Shown piece after piece: positions 49,521 through 57,614 of a stretch of 64,000 nucleotides of DNA (the stretch's first letter is position 1; the number at the start of each line of letters is the position of its first letter). The position numbers and the translations under genes were made by a program. Under the pieces are notes generated by a model. The model saw nothing but the letters and a program-made list of their open reading frames with translations, was not told the origin of the DNA and did no database searches. The stretch spans positions 62,001 to 126,000 of the forward strand of contig CAXXSS010000004.1 of the NCBI GenBank assembly GCA_963676865.2, read 5' to 3'. The stretch comes from JAAYUD01 sp963676865 (lineage in GTDB: Bacteria; Bacteroidota; Bacteroidia; Bacteroidales; Bacteroidaceae).

Positions 49521-51571
49521 TTAACTTCGAATTTAAAGTTCCGCGGTATGAAAATATTTGTTTTTGTACCCGTCTGGATTTTGTCTTCTATATTATTAAT
49601 TTCAAACTTTATCTTTTCGTTGTTTTTGTAATTTAGTATTTGAATCGTTTGCTTAACGACTTTCATTCCTGTTCCTGTGCTATTTTGAGAATCTTCTTTT
49701 TTTCTTTCAGGATGGTATCCTATTCCGTTGTCCTGAATCGAAATAAGTATTCCCTCTGGATTCTGGTTTATATTAACCATGATCCATTTGTCTCTCTCAA
49801 TACCTATAAAAGCATGTTTTATTGAATTTTCAATAGGTATTTGTAATAACATAGGTATGATGCTCGTTTGATTCAGATTAATGTTTGGATCTATTGTCCA
49901 CTTAAGGTCAATGCTATTGTCGAATTTTAGCCTTTCCAGATTAAAATAGGTTTGTGTAAATTCTATTTCTTCTGCTAGTGTAACACAACTCTTTTCGGCC
50001 ATAGCAAGACTATTTCGAAGTAAGTTTACTAACGTATAAAAGTGATTTTTTCTTTCTTCATCAAGTCCTTCCATCTCACGATTCAGTACATTAAATAATA
50101 GATGTGGTGAAATTCGATTACGAATATTACTAATTCGATACTGTATTATTTGATTCAGATATTTTTCTCGTTGTAGCTTATGTTTTCTTTTTAAGTCAAA
50201 ATAAACATAGAAAGTCGCAGTGCCAAATAAAATGAATATAAGTATCCAGATGTAATACCCCAGGCGTAGGGTTCTCATTTCTGATTTCTGTCGCTGTATA
50301 AGCAGTTCTTCCTTTATAAGCGTAGTATCTTGCCGATAGCGAAGGCTCAATTCTGCTATTTTCTTTTGTGTCAGATCGTTTCTTACCGAGTCGTTCAGCT
50401 CATTTTCTTTTTTCAAATATTCATAAGCCTCTTTATATTTAGCCTCTCTAATAGCTAGCTTTTCCAAATAATTATTTCGAATCGATAGTAAATTAGGATC
50501 GACTCCCGATTTATCTATCTTTTTCTTTTTTAGCTTATTGGCTTCATCATAGTTCTTTTGTGCAATGGCTAAGCCAATGCGTATAGAATTCAAATAATAC
50601 AATCCTCTATTAAAGTTGATTGATTTAAAATAATCTTCGGCTTTATCGGCATAATATTTACTTAGTTTGCAATTCCCCATTTGCAAATAGACATCTGCCA
50701 GATTGCTATAATATAGTGATACGGTGAATTGATCTTTCATTTTGATGGCTAGGGGTACGCCTCTCTTAAACCAACGTTCGGCTATTTTAAATTGATTTGT
50801 GAAGTAATAGTAATTGCCTCTGTTATTGCAGTAGATTTCTTTTTCGCTATCTTTTCTTTTGCTATAATCTTTTTCGGCTTTCTTAAAGAATTTATCTGAA
50901 TTTGGAAAGTCTCTCAGATTGAGGTATAAACATCCTAATCCGAAATAGATAGGAAACTTTAAGTCACTCAAGGCGTATTTGTCTGATATCGTGAGTGCAT
51001 TCCGAAGACATAAGGCTGCTTGTGGATAGTTGCCCTTCATGTTATAATTGTCAGATAAGTTGATATAGATGTCTGGAGCTTTTGTCTTATCCATACAATA
51101 GTTTAGCGCCATATTGCCATAATACAATGCCGAATCGAGTTGCCCTATTCTGCCGAATATTGCACAATGTGCATTATATACGGTGCAAAGTAAATCATTT
51201 TTATTTCTGCTGTCTGTCTGCTTTTTTAAATATTGTAACGTTTTCTTTAGTATAATCAAAGAAGAGTCAAACTTAGAATTATATAAAAATGTTTTCGAAT
51301 AGATAATATATCCTTTATAGTATTTCATACTGTCTCTAGTCAGCGACATCGCTTTTGATATAAGAGATTGGGTTGCGTGGGAGTTACTTGATAAAGATTG
51401 TTCTCCTTCTTTTAGCAAGGAATCGGCAATAGTTTCATTTCTAATATTGTCATTCTTCTTTTGCAGACAAGATACTACATTAAGCATAAGACAGGCGAGG
51501 ATCAAGATTCGCCATCTATTTGTCTTATTTCCCATTTTTTTCGTTCGGATTGTCGGTTTGTCCAGGTACAT
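49517..51571 (-). CDS. TPR-containing LytS-type histidine kinase
   Basis: A 684-residue sensor kinase. The N-terminus carries a lipoprotein-like signal (RWRILILACLMLNVVSC), so the sensor part lies in the periplasm. About 300 residues of tetratricopeptide-like helices follow (SALYYGNMALNYCMD, YPQAALCLRNALTISDKYAL, FPIYFGLGCLYLNLRDFPNS), then a coiled stretch (about 385-430) and one transmembrane helix near 432-455 (LGYYIWILIFILFGTATFYV). The His_kinase domain begins IRNRISPHLLFNVLNREMEG (His490), with IPMLLQIPIENSIKHAF (N box) and GTGMKVVKQTIQIL (G box). Such TPR kinases are thought to sense a protein or peptide. It is autotranscribed from a TACATTTG box at 51592-51599. MGNKTN 12 codons later is an alternative start. 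Confidence 0.9.
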   Translation of the reverse strand: MYLDKPTIRTKKMGNKTNRWRILILACLMLNVVSCLQKKNDNIRNETIADSLLKEGEQSLSSNSHATQSLISKAMSLTRDSMKYYKGYIIYSKTFLYNSKFDSSLIILKKTLQYLKKQTDSRNKNDLLCTVYNAHCAIFGRIGQLDSALYYGNMALNYCMDKTKAPDIYINLSDNYNMKGNYPQAALCLRNALTISDKYALSDLKFPIYFGLGCLYLNLRDFPNSDKFFKKAEKDYSKRKDSEKEIYCNNRGNYYYFTNQFKIAERWFKRGVPLAIKMKDQFTVSLYYSNLADVYLQMGNCKLSKYYADKAEDYFKSINFNRGLYYLNSIRIGLAIAQKNYDEANKLKKKKIDKSGVDPNLLSIRNNYLEKLAIREAKYKEAYEYLKKENELNDSVRNDLTQKKIAELSLRYRQDTTLIKEELLIQRQKSEMRTLRLGYYIWILIFILFGTATFYVYFDLKRKHKLQREKYLNQIIQYRISNIRNRISPHLLFNVLNREMEGLDEERKNHFYTLVNLLRNSLAMAEKSCVTLAEEIEFTQTYFNLERLKFDNSIDLKWTIDPNINLNQTSIIPMLLQIPIENSIKHAFIGIERDKWIMVNINQNPEGILISIQDNGIGYHPERKKEDSQNSTGTGMKVVKQTIQILNYKNNEKIKFEINNIEDKIQTGTKTNIFIPRNFKFEVK

Positions 51572-51591
51572 TTTATTGCATTATTCGTCTA

Positions 51592-51599
51592 CAAATGTA
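51592..51599 (-). promoter_or_regulatory. Promoter -7 box of the TPR kinase operon
   Basis: The minus strand reads TACATTTG, an exact TAnnTTTG match, 20 bases upstream of the first ATG. Confidence 0.6.
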
Positions 51600-51838
51600 A
51601 TCATTATATTATTTATATATTCGATATGTAATATAATTTTTTTTATGATATCATAAATATCTATTTTTGATTTGTTGCGAAATAATGTATTTTATGTTTT
51701 TGGAAAAAACGAAACTCGTTGTAGTCGTTTGTCGAATAGGTAAATACATCTTTAAAATATTTCTCTGCATCATAAGCACTATTTTGTGTAACATAAGCAC
51801 CAAATTGTGTATTCTAATCGTGTGCATAAACTTTTGGA

Positions 51839-51870
51839 TTTTGTTTTCTTATGAGGACTCGCTATCTTTG
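51839..51870 (+). promoter_or_regulatory. Orphan promoter of a candidate small RNA
   Basis: TTTTG at 51839-51843 (-33) and TATCTTTG at 51863-51870 (-7) are 19 bases apart, the best-formed Bacteroides promoter in this window. No coding gene begins after it; instead an intrinsic terminator follows 50 bases later. The mfd promoter is separate, at 52010. Confidence 0.7.
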
Positions 51871-51875
51871 AATCC

Positions 51876-51956
51876 AAATTAAAGAGATAAAATTAATTTT
51901 TCGTTTCGATTGTTTCTGGAGGGGAGGATGCTGTGATTGCATTTTCCTCTTTTTTG
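51876..51956 (+). ncRNA. Candidate intergenic small RNA, about 80 nt
   Basis: A transcript from the orphan promoter (start near 51876) would run through an AT-rich single-stranded stretch and end in the hairpin and U-tract at 51921-51956, giving about 80 bases. There is no open frame of use within it, and it is not recognised as a known RNA family. It is upstream of mfd and oriented with it but terminates before the mfd promoter. The call rests on promoter and terminator alone. Confidence 0.5.
51920..51956 (+). terminator. Terminator of the candidate small RNA
   Basis: GGGGAGGATGC (51921-51931) pairs with GCATTTTCCTC (51939-51949) around a 7-base loop, using three G-T wobbles, and six Ts follow directly. 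Confidence 0.75.
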
Positions 51957-52009
51957 TTAATTGTAGTCAGTTTTTATTTTTCTTCTTTTGTCCTTTTCAT
52001 AAAAACGAG

Positions 52010-52017
52010 TACCTTTG
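52010..52017 (+). promoter_or_regulatory. Promoter -7 box of mfd
   Basis: TACCTTTG, exact match, with TTTTG at 51986-51990 as -33 element (19-base spacing). The start is 24 bases downstream. Confidence 0.7.
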
Positions 52018-52040
52018 CAGTACATTAATGTTGTTGAAAC

Positions 52041-55000
52041 ATGACTATTCAAGACCTACAGCAATTATATGCTGCCCATCCAAATTTGAAGACTGCTGCC
52101 GTGGCGCTTGCCAAATCTGACATCCGCCATTTTTATTTCAGCGGTATGTGCGATTCGTGCCCTTCCTTATTCGCTTCTTTGTTGCAGTCTCAAGTAAAAT
52201 CTCCTTTTTTGTTTGTATTGAATGACTCAGAAGAAGCGGGATACTTTTATTACGATCTTTCTCAGCTGTTAGGTGAGAAAAAAGTACTATTCTTCCCCTC
52301 TTCTTTTCGGCGTGCCATTAAATATGGGCAAAAAGATGCTGCCAACGAAATATTGCGTACCGAAGTATTGAGTACTTTGGAAAAAGGAGTAGATAAAGTA
52401 TGTATTGTGACGTATCCCGATGCTCTTGCAGAGAAGGTTGTATCGCGTAGCGAACTAAAAGATAATACTTTATCTATGTCGGTGGGAGAGAAAGTCGATA
52501 TGGGCTTTGTTGCCGAGATACTTCGTAATTATCAGTTTCAACGAGTGGATTATGTTTACGAACCTGGTCAGTATGCCGTGCGGGGCAGTCTTATTGACGT
52601 CTTTTCTTTTTCGTCCGAATATCCATATCGTATTGATTTTTTCGGAGATGAAGTGGAAAGTATCCGTACTTTTGAAATTGAATCGCAATTATCGCAACAA
52701 CGAATAGAACAAGTTGTTATTGTTCCTGATTTGGGGTTAAAGTCTTCTCTCGAGAGTTCTTCTTTTTTCGATTTTATTGCGCCCGATACTATTTTGGCAA
52801 TGCGCGATTTCCTGTGGCTTCGTGAACGAATTCAGTCTGTTCATGATGAATCACTCACGGCAGAATCTATTATTGCTCAGGAGACAGAAGGAACTGAAAA
52901 GCTTAATCTTGAAGGAATGCTTATAGACGGCTCTGAATTTTCTATACGGGCGCTTGATTTCCGTCGTATAGAGTTTGGGTCTCATCCTACAGGTACTCCC
53001 GGTGCAACTATTGCATTCGAAACGTCTCCACAACCTTTGTTTCACAAGAATTTTGAATTGGTATCTCAATCTTTCACCGATTATTTGCAGAAAGGGTATC
53101 ATATATATATAGGTAGCAATAGTTCTAAACAAACAGATAGGCTACACGATATCTTTGAGGATAGAGGAGATCCTATTCATTTTACTCCGGTGGATAAGAC
53201 ATTGCATTCGGGTTTTGTCGATCATTCGCTCAAAATGTGCATTTTTACCGATCATCAGATATTCGATAGATTTCATAAATACAATCTTCGTAGCGAAAAG
53301 GCCCGTTCCGGTAAGGTCGCACTTACTGTCAAGGAATTGCAGGAATTCAAGCCCGGCGATTATGTGGTTCATACCGACCATGGCGTAGGTCGTTTCGACG
53401 GGCTTATTCGTATTCCCAATGGTAATACTACGCAAGAGGTCATAAAGTTGGTATATCACAACAATGATGTTGTGTTTGTCTCTATTCATTCACTTCACAA
53501 AATATCTAAATTCAAAGGGAAAGAAGGAGAAGAACCACGACTCAATAAGCTTGGGTCTGGTGCGTGGGAACGACTGAAAGATAAAACAAAGACAAAAATA
53601 AAAGATATCGCCCGCGACCTCATCAAATTGTATTCGCAGCGTCGTAAAGAAAAAGGGTTTGCATTTTCCAAAGATTCGTATTTGCAAACAGAACTTGAAG
53701 CTTCTTTTATCTACGAAGATACTCCAGATCAAAGCAAAACGACTGCGGATGTTAAAAATGATATGGAACGCGATGTCCCGATGGACCGCCTCATTTGCGG
53801 AGATGTTGGCTTTGGAAAAACAGAAGTGGCCATTCGTGCAGCTTTCAAAGCCGTGGCCGACAATAAGCAAGTCGCGGTATTGGTACCTACTACTGTGCTT
53901 GCATATCAGCATTATCAAACATTCTCAGAACGTCTCAAGGATTTTCCTTGTAGAGTGGAATACCTATCTCGTGCAAAAAGTCATAAAAAGGCACAGGAGG
54001 TGATTAAAGAATTAAAGGATGGGCAGGTTAATGTCCTTATCGGAACACAACGTATGTTGGGAAAAGATGTCCATTTCGATGATTTGGGACTACTGGTTAT
54101 CGATGAAGAACAAAAATTTGGAGTTGCAGTTAAAGAAAAGCTTCGCCAGGTGAAAGTCAATGTCGATACACTTGCTATGACTGCAACGCCTATTCCTCGT
54201 ACTTTGCAGTTTTCGCTAATGGGAGCTCGTGATTTGAGTGTTATTTCTACACCGCCTCCAAACAGATATCCTATTCAAACCGAAGTACATACTTTCAGTC
54301 CCGATATTATTGTTGATGCTATCAATTTTGAAATGAGTCGCAATGGGCAAGTCTTCTTTGTCAACAATCGTATATCCAATTTGCCCGAATTGCGCGATAT
54401 GATACTCAAACGTATTCCCGATTGCCGCATTGCCATTGGTCACGGACAAATGCCTCCGGCTGAACTCGAGAATGTGGTGATGGGCTTTATCAATTACGAC
54501 TATGATGTCTTGCTTTCTACTACAATTGTAGAAAATGGGGTAGATATATCCAATGCCAATACCATCATTATTAATGCTGCACAAAATTTTGGTCTCAGCG
54601 ATTTGCACCAGATGCGAGGTAGGGTAGGGAGAAGTAACAAGAAAGCGTTCTGCTATTTGTTGGCACCTCCACTTCATCTTCTTACAACCGAGGCCCGTAG
54701 ACGTTTGCAAGCAATCGAAAACTTTAGCGATTTGGGTAGTGGCATACACATTGCCATGCAAGATTTGGATATTCGTGGAGCAGGTAATTTGTTGGGTTCC
54801 GATCAAAGCGGATTTATTGCCGATCTAGGTTACGAGACTTACCAAAAGATTCTTAACGAAGCTGTGCACGAACTTCGTACCGATGAGTTCTCTGATCTTT
54901 ACGATGAATCGACGGAGAATGAGGCAGGCGGTAATGGCGAACAGTATGTTGATGAATGTCAAGTGGAGAGTGATTTGGAGATGATGTTACCGGAATCTTA

Positions 55001-55412
55001 TGTGACGGGTAGTAGTGAGCGTATGTTGTTGTATAGAGAATTGGATACTATAACAGAAGATCGTGATGTTGCAGCTTTTAAAGACCGACTTGTTGATCGT
55101 TTTGGACCTATTCCGTCCGAAGCGGAAGAGCTGTTGCGTATCGTTCCCTTGCGGCGTATGGCTGCTCGTCTAGGTATAGGCAAAGTCTTTCTTAAGGGGG
55201 GACAAATGTCTATGTTCTTTCTTTCCAAAGAGGGTAGTTCTTATTATCAGAGCAAATCTTTTGGCAAACTTATCAATTATATGATGAAATATACCCGACG
55301 TTGTAATTTGCGCGATAAGGGCGGCAATAAATCGATGGTTATAAAGAATGTGCCAAATGTAGAAGAAGCTGTCAATGTACTCAAAGAAATATCAATACTA
55401 GAAGATCAATAG
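52041..55412 (+). CDS. mfd: Transcription-repair coupling factor Mfd
   Basis: A 1123-residue helicase-like translocase that removes RNA polymerase stalled at DNA lesions and recruits UvrA. UvrB-homology domains fill about 1-330 (FSSEYPYRIDFFGDEVESIR, DYVYEPGQYAVRGSLIDVFS). The RNA-polymerase-interacting CarD-like domain is at about 430-500 (KPGDYVVHTDHGVGRFDGL). RecG-like motor domains run about 560-920, with Walker A in CGDVGFGKTEVAIRAAFKAV, the DEEQ box in LLVIDEEQKFGV, TATPIPRTLQFSLMGARDLS and the QMRGRVGRSNKKAFCYLL motif. The TRCF C-terminal domain is at about 970-1095. Length and domains are normal for the family. Confidence 0.97.
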   Translation: MTIQDLQQLYAAHPNLKTAAVALAKSDIRHFYFSGMCDSCPSLFASLLQSQVKSPFLFVLNDSEEAGYFYYDLSQLLGEKKVLFFPSSFRRAIKYGQKDAANEILRTEVLSTLEKGVDKVCIVTYPDALAEKVVSRSELKDNTLSMSVGEKVDMGFVAEILRNYQFQRVDYVYEPGQYAVRGSLIDVFSFSSEYPYRIDFFGDEVESIRTFEIESQLSQQRIEQVVIVPDLGLKSSLESSSFFDFIAPDTILAMRDFLWLRERIQSVHDESLTAESIIAQETEGTEKLNLEGMLIDGSEFSIRALDFRRIEFGSHPTGTPGATIAFETSPQPLFHKNFELVSQSFTDYLQKGYHIYIGSNSSKQTDRLHDIFEDRGDPIHFTPVDKTLHSGFVDHSLKMCIFTDHQIFDRFHKYNLRSEKARSGKVALTVKELQEFKPGDYVVHTDHGVGRFDGLIRIPNGNTTQEVIKLVYHNNDVVFVSIHSLHKISKFKGKEGEEPRLNKLGSGAWERLKDKTKTKIKDIARDLIKLYSQRRKEKGFAFSKDSYLQTELEASFIYEDTPDQSKTTADVKNDMERDVPMDRLICGDVGFGKTEVAIRAAFKAVADNKQVAVLVPTTVLAYQHYQTFSERLKDFPCRVEYLSRAKSHKKAQEVIKELKDGQVNVLIGTQRMLGKDVHFDDLGLLVIDEEQKFGVAVKEKLRQVKVNVDTLAMTATPIPRTLQFSLMGARDLSVISTPPPNRYPIQTEVHTFSPDIIVDAINFEMSRNGQVFFVNNRISNLPELRDMILKRIPDCRIAIGHGQMPPAELENVVMGFINYDYDVLLSTTIVENGVDISNANTIIINAAQNFGLSDLHQMRGRVGRSNKKAFCYLLAPPLHLLTTEARRRLQAIENFSDLGSGIHIAMQDLDIRGAGNLLGSDQSGFIADLGYETYQKILNEAVHELRTDEFSDLYDESTENEAGGNGEQYVDECQVESDLEMMLPESYVTGSSERMLLYRELDTITEDRDVAAFKDRLVDRFGPIPSEAEELLRIVPLRRMAARLGIGKVFLKGGQMSMFFLSKEGSSYYQSKSFGKLINYMMKYTRRCNLRDKGGNKSMVIKNVPNVEEAVNVLKEISILEDQ

Positions 55413-55452
55413 GTCTTTGTGTTTTTTCACCGATATATGGATTGTGAAAAGT

Positions 55453-55512
55453 TTTCGTCCTTATGTTTTTTCCGACTCACGGGCGTGAGTCGGAAAAAAC
55501 ATAAGGACGAAA
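55453..55512. repeat. 60-base perfect palindrome, copy B1
   Basis: Two 28-base arms pair perfectly around GGGC. The outer part is TTTCGTCCTTATG, then a T6 run, and the inner part is CCGACTCAC. The outer part matches the arms of the hairpin at 30648-30711; the inner CGACTCACGGGCGTGAGTCG matches the palindrome at 16554-16581. Confidence 0.9.
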
Positions 55513-55540
55513 CTTGCGACTCACGCCCGTGAGTCGCAAG
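55513..55540. repeat. 28-base palindrome, copy B2
   Basis: CTTGCGACTCAC, GCCC, GTGAGTCGCAAG: the exact reverse complement of copy A at 16554-16581, directly abutting copy B1. Confidence 0.9.
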
Positions 55541-55784
55541 ATATATAACGATCTATTTGATGCACGATTCTGACGCCGCTAGCATTACATCTATACCTTA
55601 TTGCTATTTTATATCAATGTTGAATATTGAAATTAATAAAACATATTCTATCCTCATTCTATCTTTTTTTACTAATTTTGTAGTGAGTGAATAAAAGGGG
55701 CCCGACTCTGATAGATTTTGACCCTGATGAAAGAGAAAATCGTTTTCTAATAGTTTTTTAATTACCAAGAACGCAGTATTTGTG

Positions 55785-55792
55785 TACTTTTG
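55785..55792 (+). promoter_or_regulatory. Promoter -7 box of the dlt-like operon
   Basis: TACTTTTG, a TAnnTTTG match, about 67 bases before the dltA-like ATG. The -33 element is not evident. Confidence 0.55.
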
Positions 55793-55858
55793 TATTTAAC
55801 AATAGAGAATAAAGAGAATAAATAGTTTTTGTGTTAAATTTTCTACGATAACAACTAA

Positions 55859-57346
55859 ATGTCTACAACATTTGATGAATTGATTGTCAGGCCTTTGTTG
55901 CATTCTTTATCTTCGTGTCAAGATAATAATGCGTTTTATATCGAAGGCTGTTTTTATTCTTATCGTGATATGGCTGAGACTATATCCAAGATAAGAGTAG
56001 TAATAAAAAGCATTCCCGAAACGAATGTGGGGTTGGTTGCCAATGATGATATTGAAACGTATGCTTCTATATTTGCCCTATGGCTAGAAGGTAAATGTTA
56101 TGTACCGCTTCATCCCGAACAGCCCATTCAACGATGTTTGGATATTGTTTCGCAGGTAGGTATGAATTATATCCTCGATTCAAGCGAAACATCGCGCTAC
56201 AATGACGTTCAGGTGATAATGACTCGCTGTTTATCTTTCGATAAATTGTATTTAGAATATGCAGGCAATTTCTCCGACGATGCTCTGGCTTATATTCTAT
56301 TTACTTCGGGCAGTACAGGCAAGCCGAAAGGTGTCCCCCTTTGTCGCGGCAATGTGGCAGGTTTTGTCGATGCCTTTCATGCTATGGATATTAAGCTGGA
56401 TAGTAATGATCATTGCCTTCAGATGTTCGACCTTACATTCGATCTATCCGTACAATCATATCTTATTCCTCTACTGGTAGGAGCATGTGTCTATACCGTT
56501 TCTCCAAAACGAATCAAATACGAAGCCGTTTTTGAATTGCTTGACGAAGAGAACTTGACATTCGCCTTGATGGTTCCCTCTGTCATTCATTATTTGCGTC
56601 CGTATATGAATGAAATAGATGCTCCTTCTATGCGTTATTCGCTCTTTTGTGGCGAAGCATTGCCACTTGATGATACTGAATGTTGGAGCCAATGCGTATC
56701 AAATGCGCGGATAGATAATGTATATGGTCCAACAGAAAATACTATTTATTGCACTGATTACATCTTCAAACGTGAAGGAGAAAATAAAGAATCGAATGGA
56801 GTGCTCACTATTGGCAAATCGATGAAGGGTACACAGACAATTATCGTCGATGATAAAAATGAGATGCTTCCTGTAAATGAAAAAGGCGAACTTTGTTTGG
56901 CAGGTGTGCAACTGACACCGGGATATTGGAACAACCCTGATAAGAATCAGGAGGCTTTCTTCCTAAAGGATGGCACTCGTTTCTACCGCACCGGAGATAT
57001 TTGTACCATGGATAGTGACGGTGAAATCCTATACTTTGGACGAAAAGATTCGCAAGTCAAAATACAAGGCTTTCGTATTGAGCTTAGCGAAATAGAATGT
57101 GTCGCACGTAAGTTTTATGATAACCGCATAGCTGTCGTTGCAATACCATTGTACGATAATAATCGTAACTGTACTATTCAACTGGTTGTAGAAAGCACAG
57201 ATCGTACTTCAGCAGAGATGCTGACCAATTATCTTAAAGAATATCTTCCTCCTTATATGATTCCACAACGAATACATTTCATGGAGCGGTTTCCACTTAA
57301 TGTGAACAACAAGATTGATCGAAAAAAAATAACTACTTTATTATAA
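55859..57346 (+). CDS. DltA-like amino acid adenylation enzyme
   Basis: A 495-residue ANL-superfamily ligase that activates an acid (in DltA, D-alanine) with ATP and loads it on a carrier protein. Core motifs: A3 in AYILFTSGSTGKPKGVPLCR (about 142-161), A4 region FDLTFDLSVQSYL, A5 in NVYGPTENTIYCTDY (about 288), A7 YRTGDICTMDSDGEI (about 378), A8 FGRKDSQVKIQGFRIELSEI (about 396-415) and the catalytic Lys near the end in NVNNKIDRKKI. Length is that of DltA (about 500), with no attached carrier or condensation domain. A carrier gene starts 12 bases downstream. The amino acid bound cannot be told from the pocket by eye; D-Ala is the default guess. Confidence 0.85.
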   Translation: MSTTFDELIVRPLLHSLSSCQDNNAFYIEGCFYSYRDMAETISKIRVVIKSIPETNVGLVANDDIETYASIFALWLEGKCYVPLHPEQPIQRCLDIVSQVGMNYILDSSETSRYNDVQVIMTRCLSFDKLYLEYAGNFSDDALAYILFTSGSTGKPKGVPLCRGNVAGFVDAFHAMDIKLDSNDHCLQMFDLTFDLSVQSYLIPLLVGACVYTVSPKRIKYEAVFELLDEENLTFALMVPSVIHYLRPYMNEIDAPSMRYSLFCGEALPLDDTECWSQCVSNARIDNVYGPTENTIYCTDYIFKREGENKESNGVLTIGKSMKGTQTIIVDDKNEMLPVNEKGELCLAGVQLTPGYWNNPDKNQEAFFLKDGTRFYRTGDICTMDSDGEILYFGRKDSQVKIQGFRIELSEIECVARKFYDNRIAVVAIPLYDNNRNCTIQLVVESTDRTSAEMLTNYLKEYLPPYMIPQRIHFMERFPLNVNNKIDRKKITTLL

Positions 57347-57358
57347 ACTATTAAGAAG

Positions 57359-57604
57359 ATGAATAAACAACAAATTATGACCGACCTGAATACTATATTT
57401 TGTCAGGTGCTCAACAAAACATCATTGGAACTTTGTGAAGAGACATCCGCAAAAGATGTGGATGGTTGGAACTCTCTAACAAATATGCAGATAATAAGTG
57501 ATGCCGAGAAGCATTTCAATATCCGTTTTAAGCTACGTGAAATCATAAAGATGAAAAACGTAGGCGAACTTTGTGATACGATACTGACCAAAGTAAGCAT
57601 ATAA
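57359..57604 (+). CDS. DltC-like acyl/aminoacyl carrier protein
   Basis: An 81-residue carrier protein. The phosphopantetheine attachment site is Ser39 in VDGWNSLTNMQIISDAEKHF; acidic helix 2 and the length are typical. It would accept the acyl or aminoacyl group from the adenylation enzyme 12 bases upstream and present it to the MBOAT protein encoded 10 bases downstream. Asn rather than Asp precedes Ser (NSL in place of DSL), a small departure from the consensus shared by some DltC-like proteins. Confidence 0.85.
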   Translation: MNKQQIMTDLNTIFCQVLNKTSLELCEETSAKDVDGWNSLTNMQIISDAEKHFNIRFKLREIIKMKNVGELCDTILTKVSI

Positions 57605-57614
57605 AAATAGAGGT

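Larger units (their letters stand above)
55413..55858. other. Intergenic region with two palindromes before the dlt-like operon
   Basis: 446 bases without a gene. Two large palindromes lie back to back at 55453-55540 and may end mfd transcription. After them comes AT-rich DNA with a GGGCCC near 55697 and the dltA-like promoter box TACTTTTG at 55785-55792. Confidence 0.6.

Noticed and set aside
51667..51882. 71-codon plus-strand frame rich in Ile/Cys/Phe before the candidate small RNA
   Set aside because: No promoter ahead of it, composition typical of AT-rich noncoding DNA, and it overlaps the orphan promoter.
55859..57604. Nonribosomal peptide synthesis considered for the adenylation-carrier pair
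   Set aside because: No condensation, thioesterase or further modules; the MBOAT and SGNH genes that follow fit an acyl-export system.
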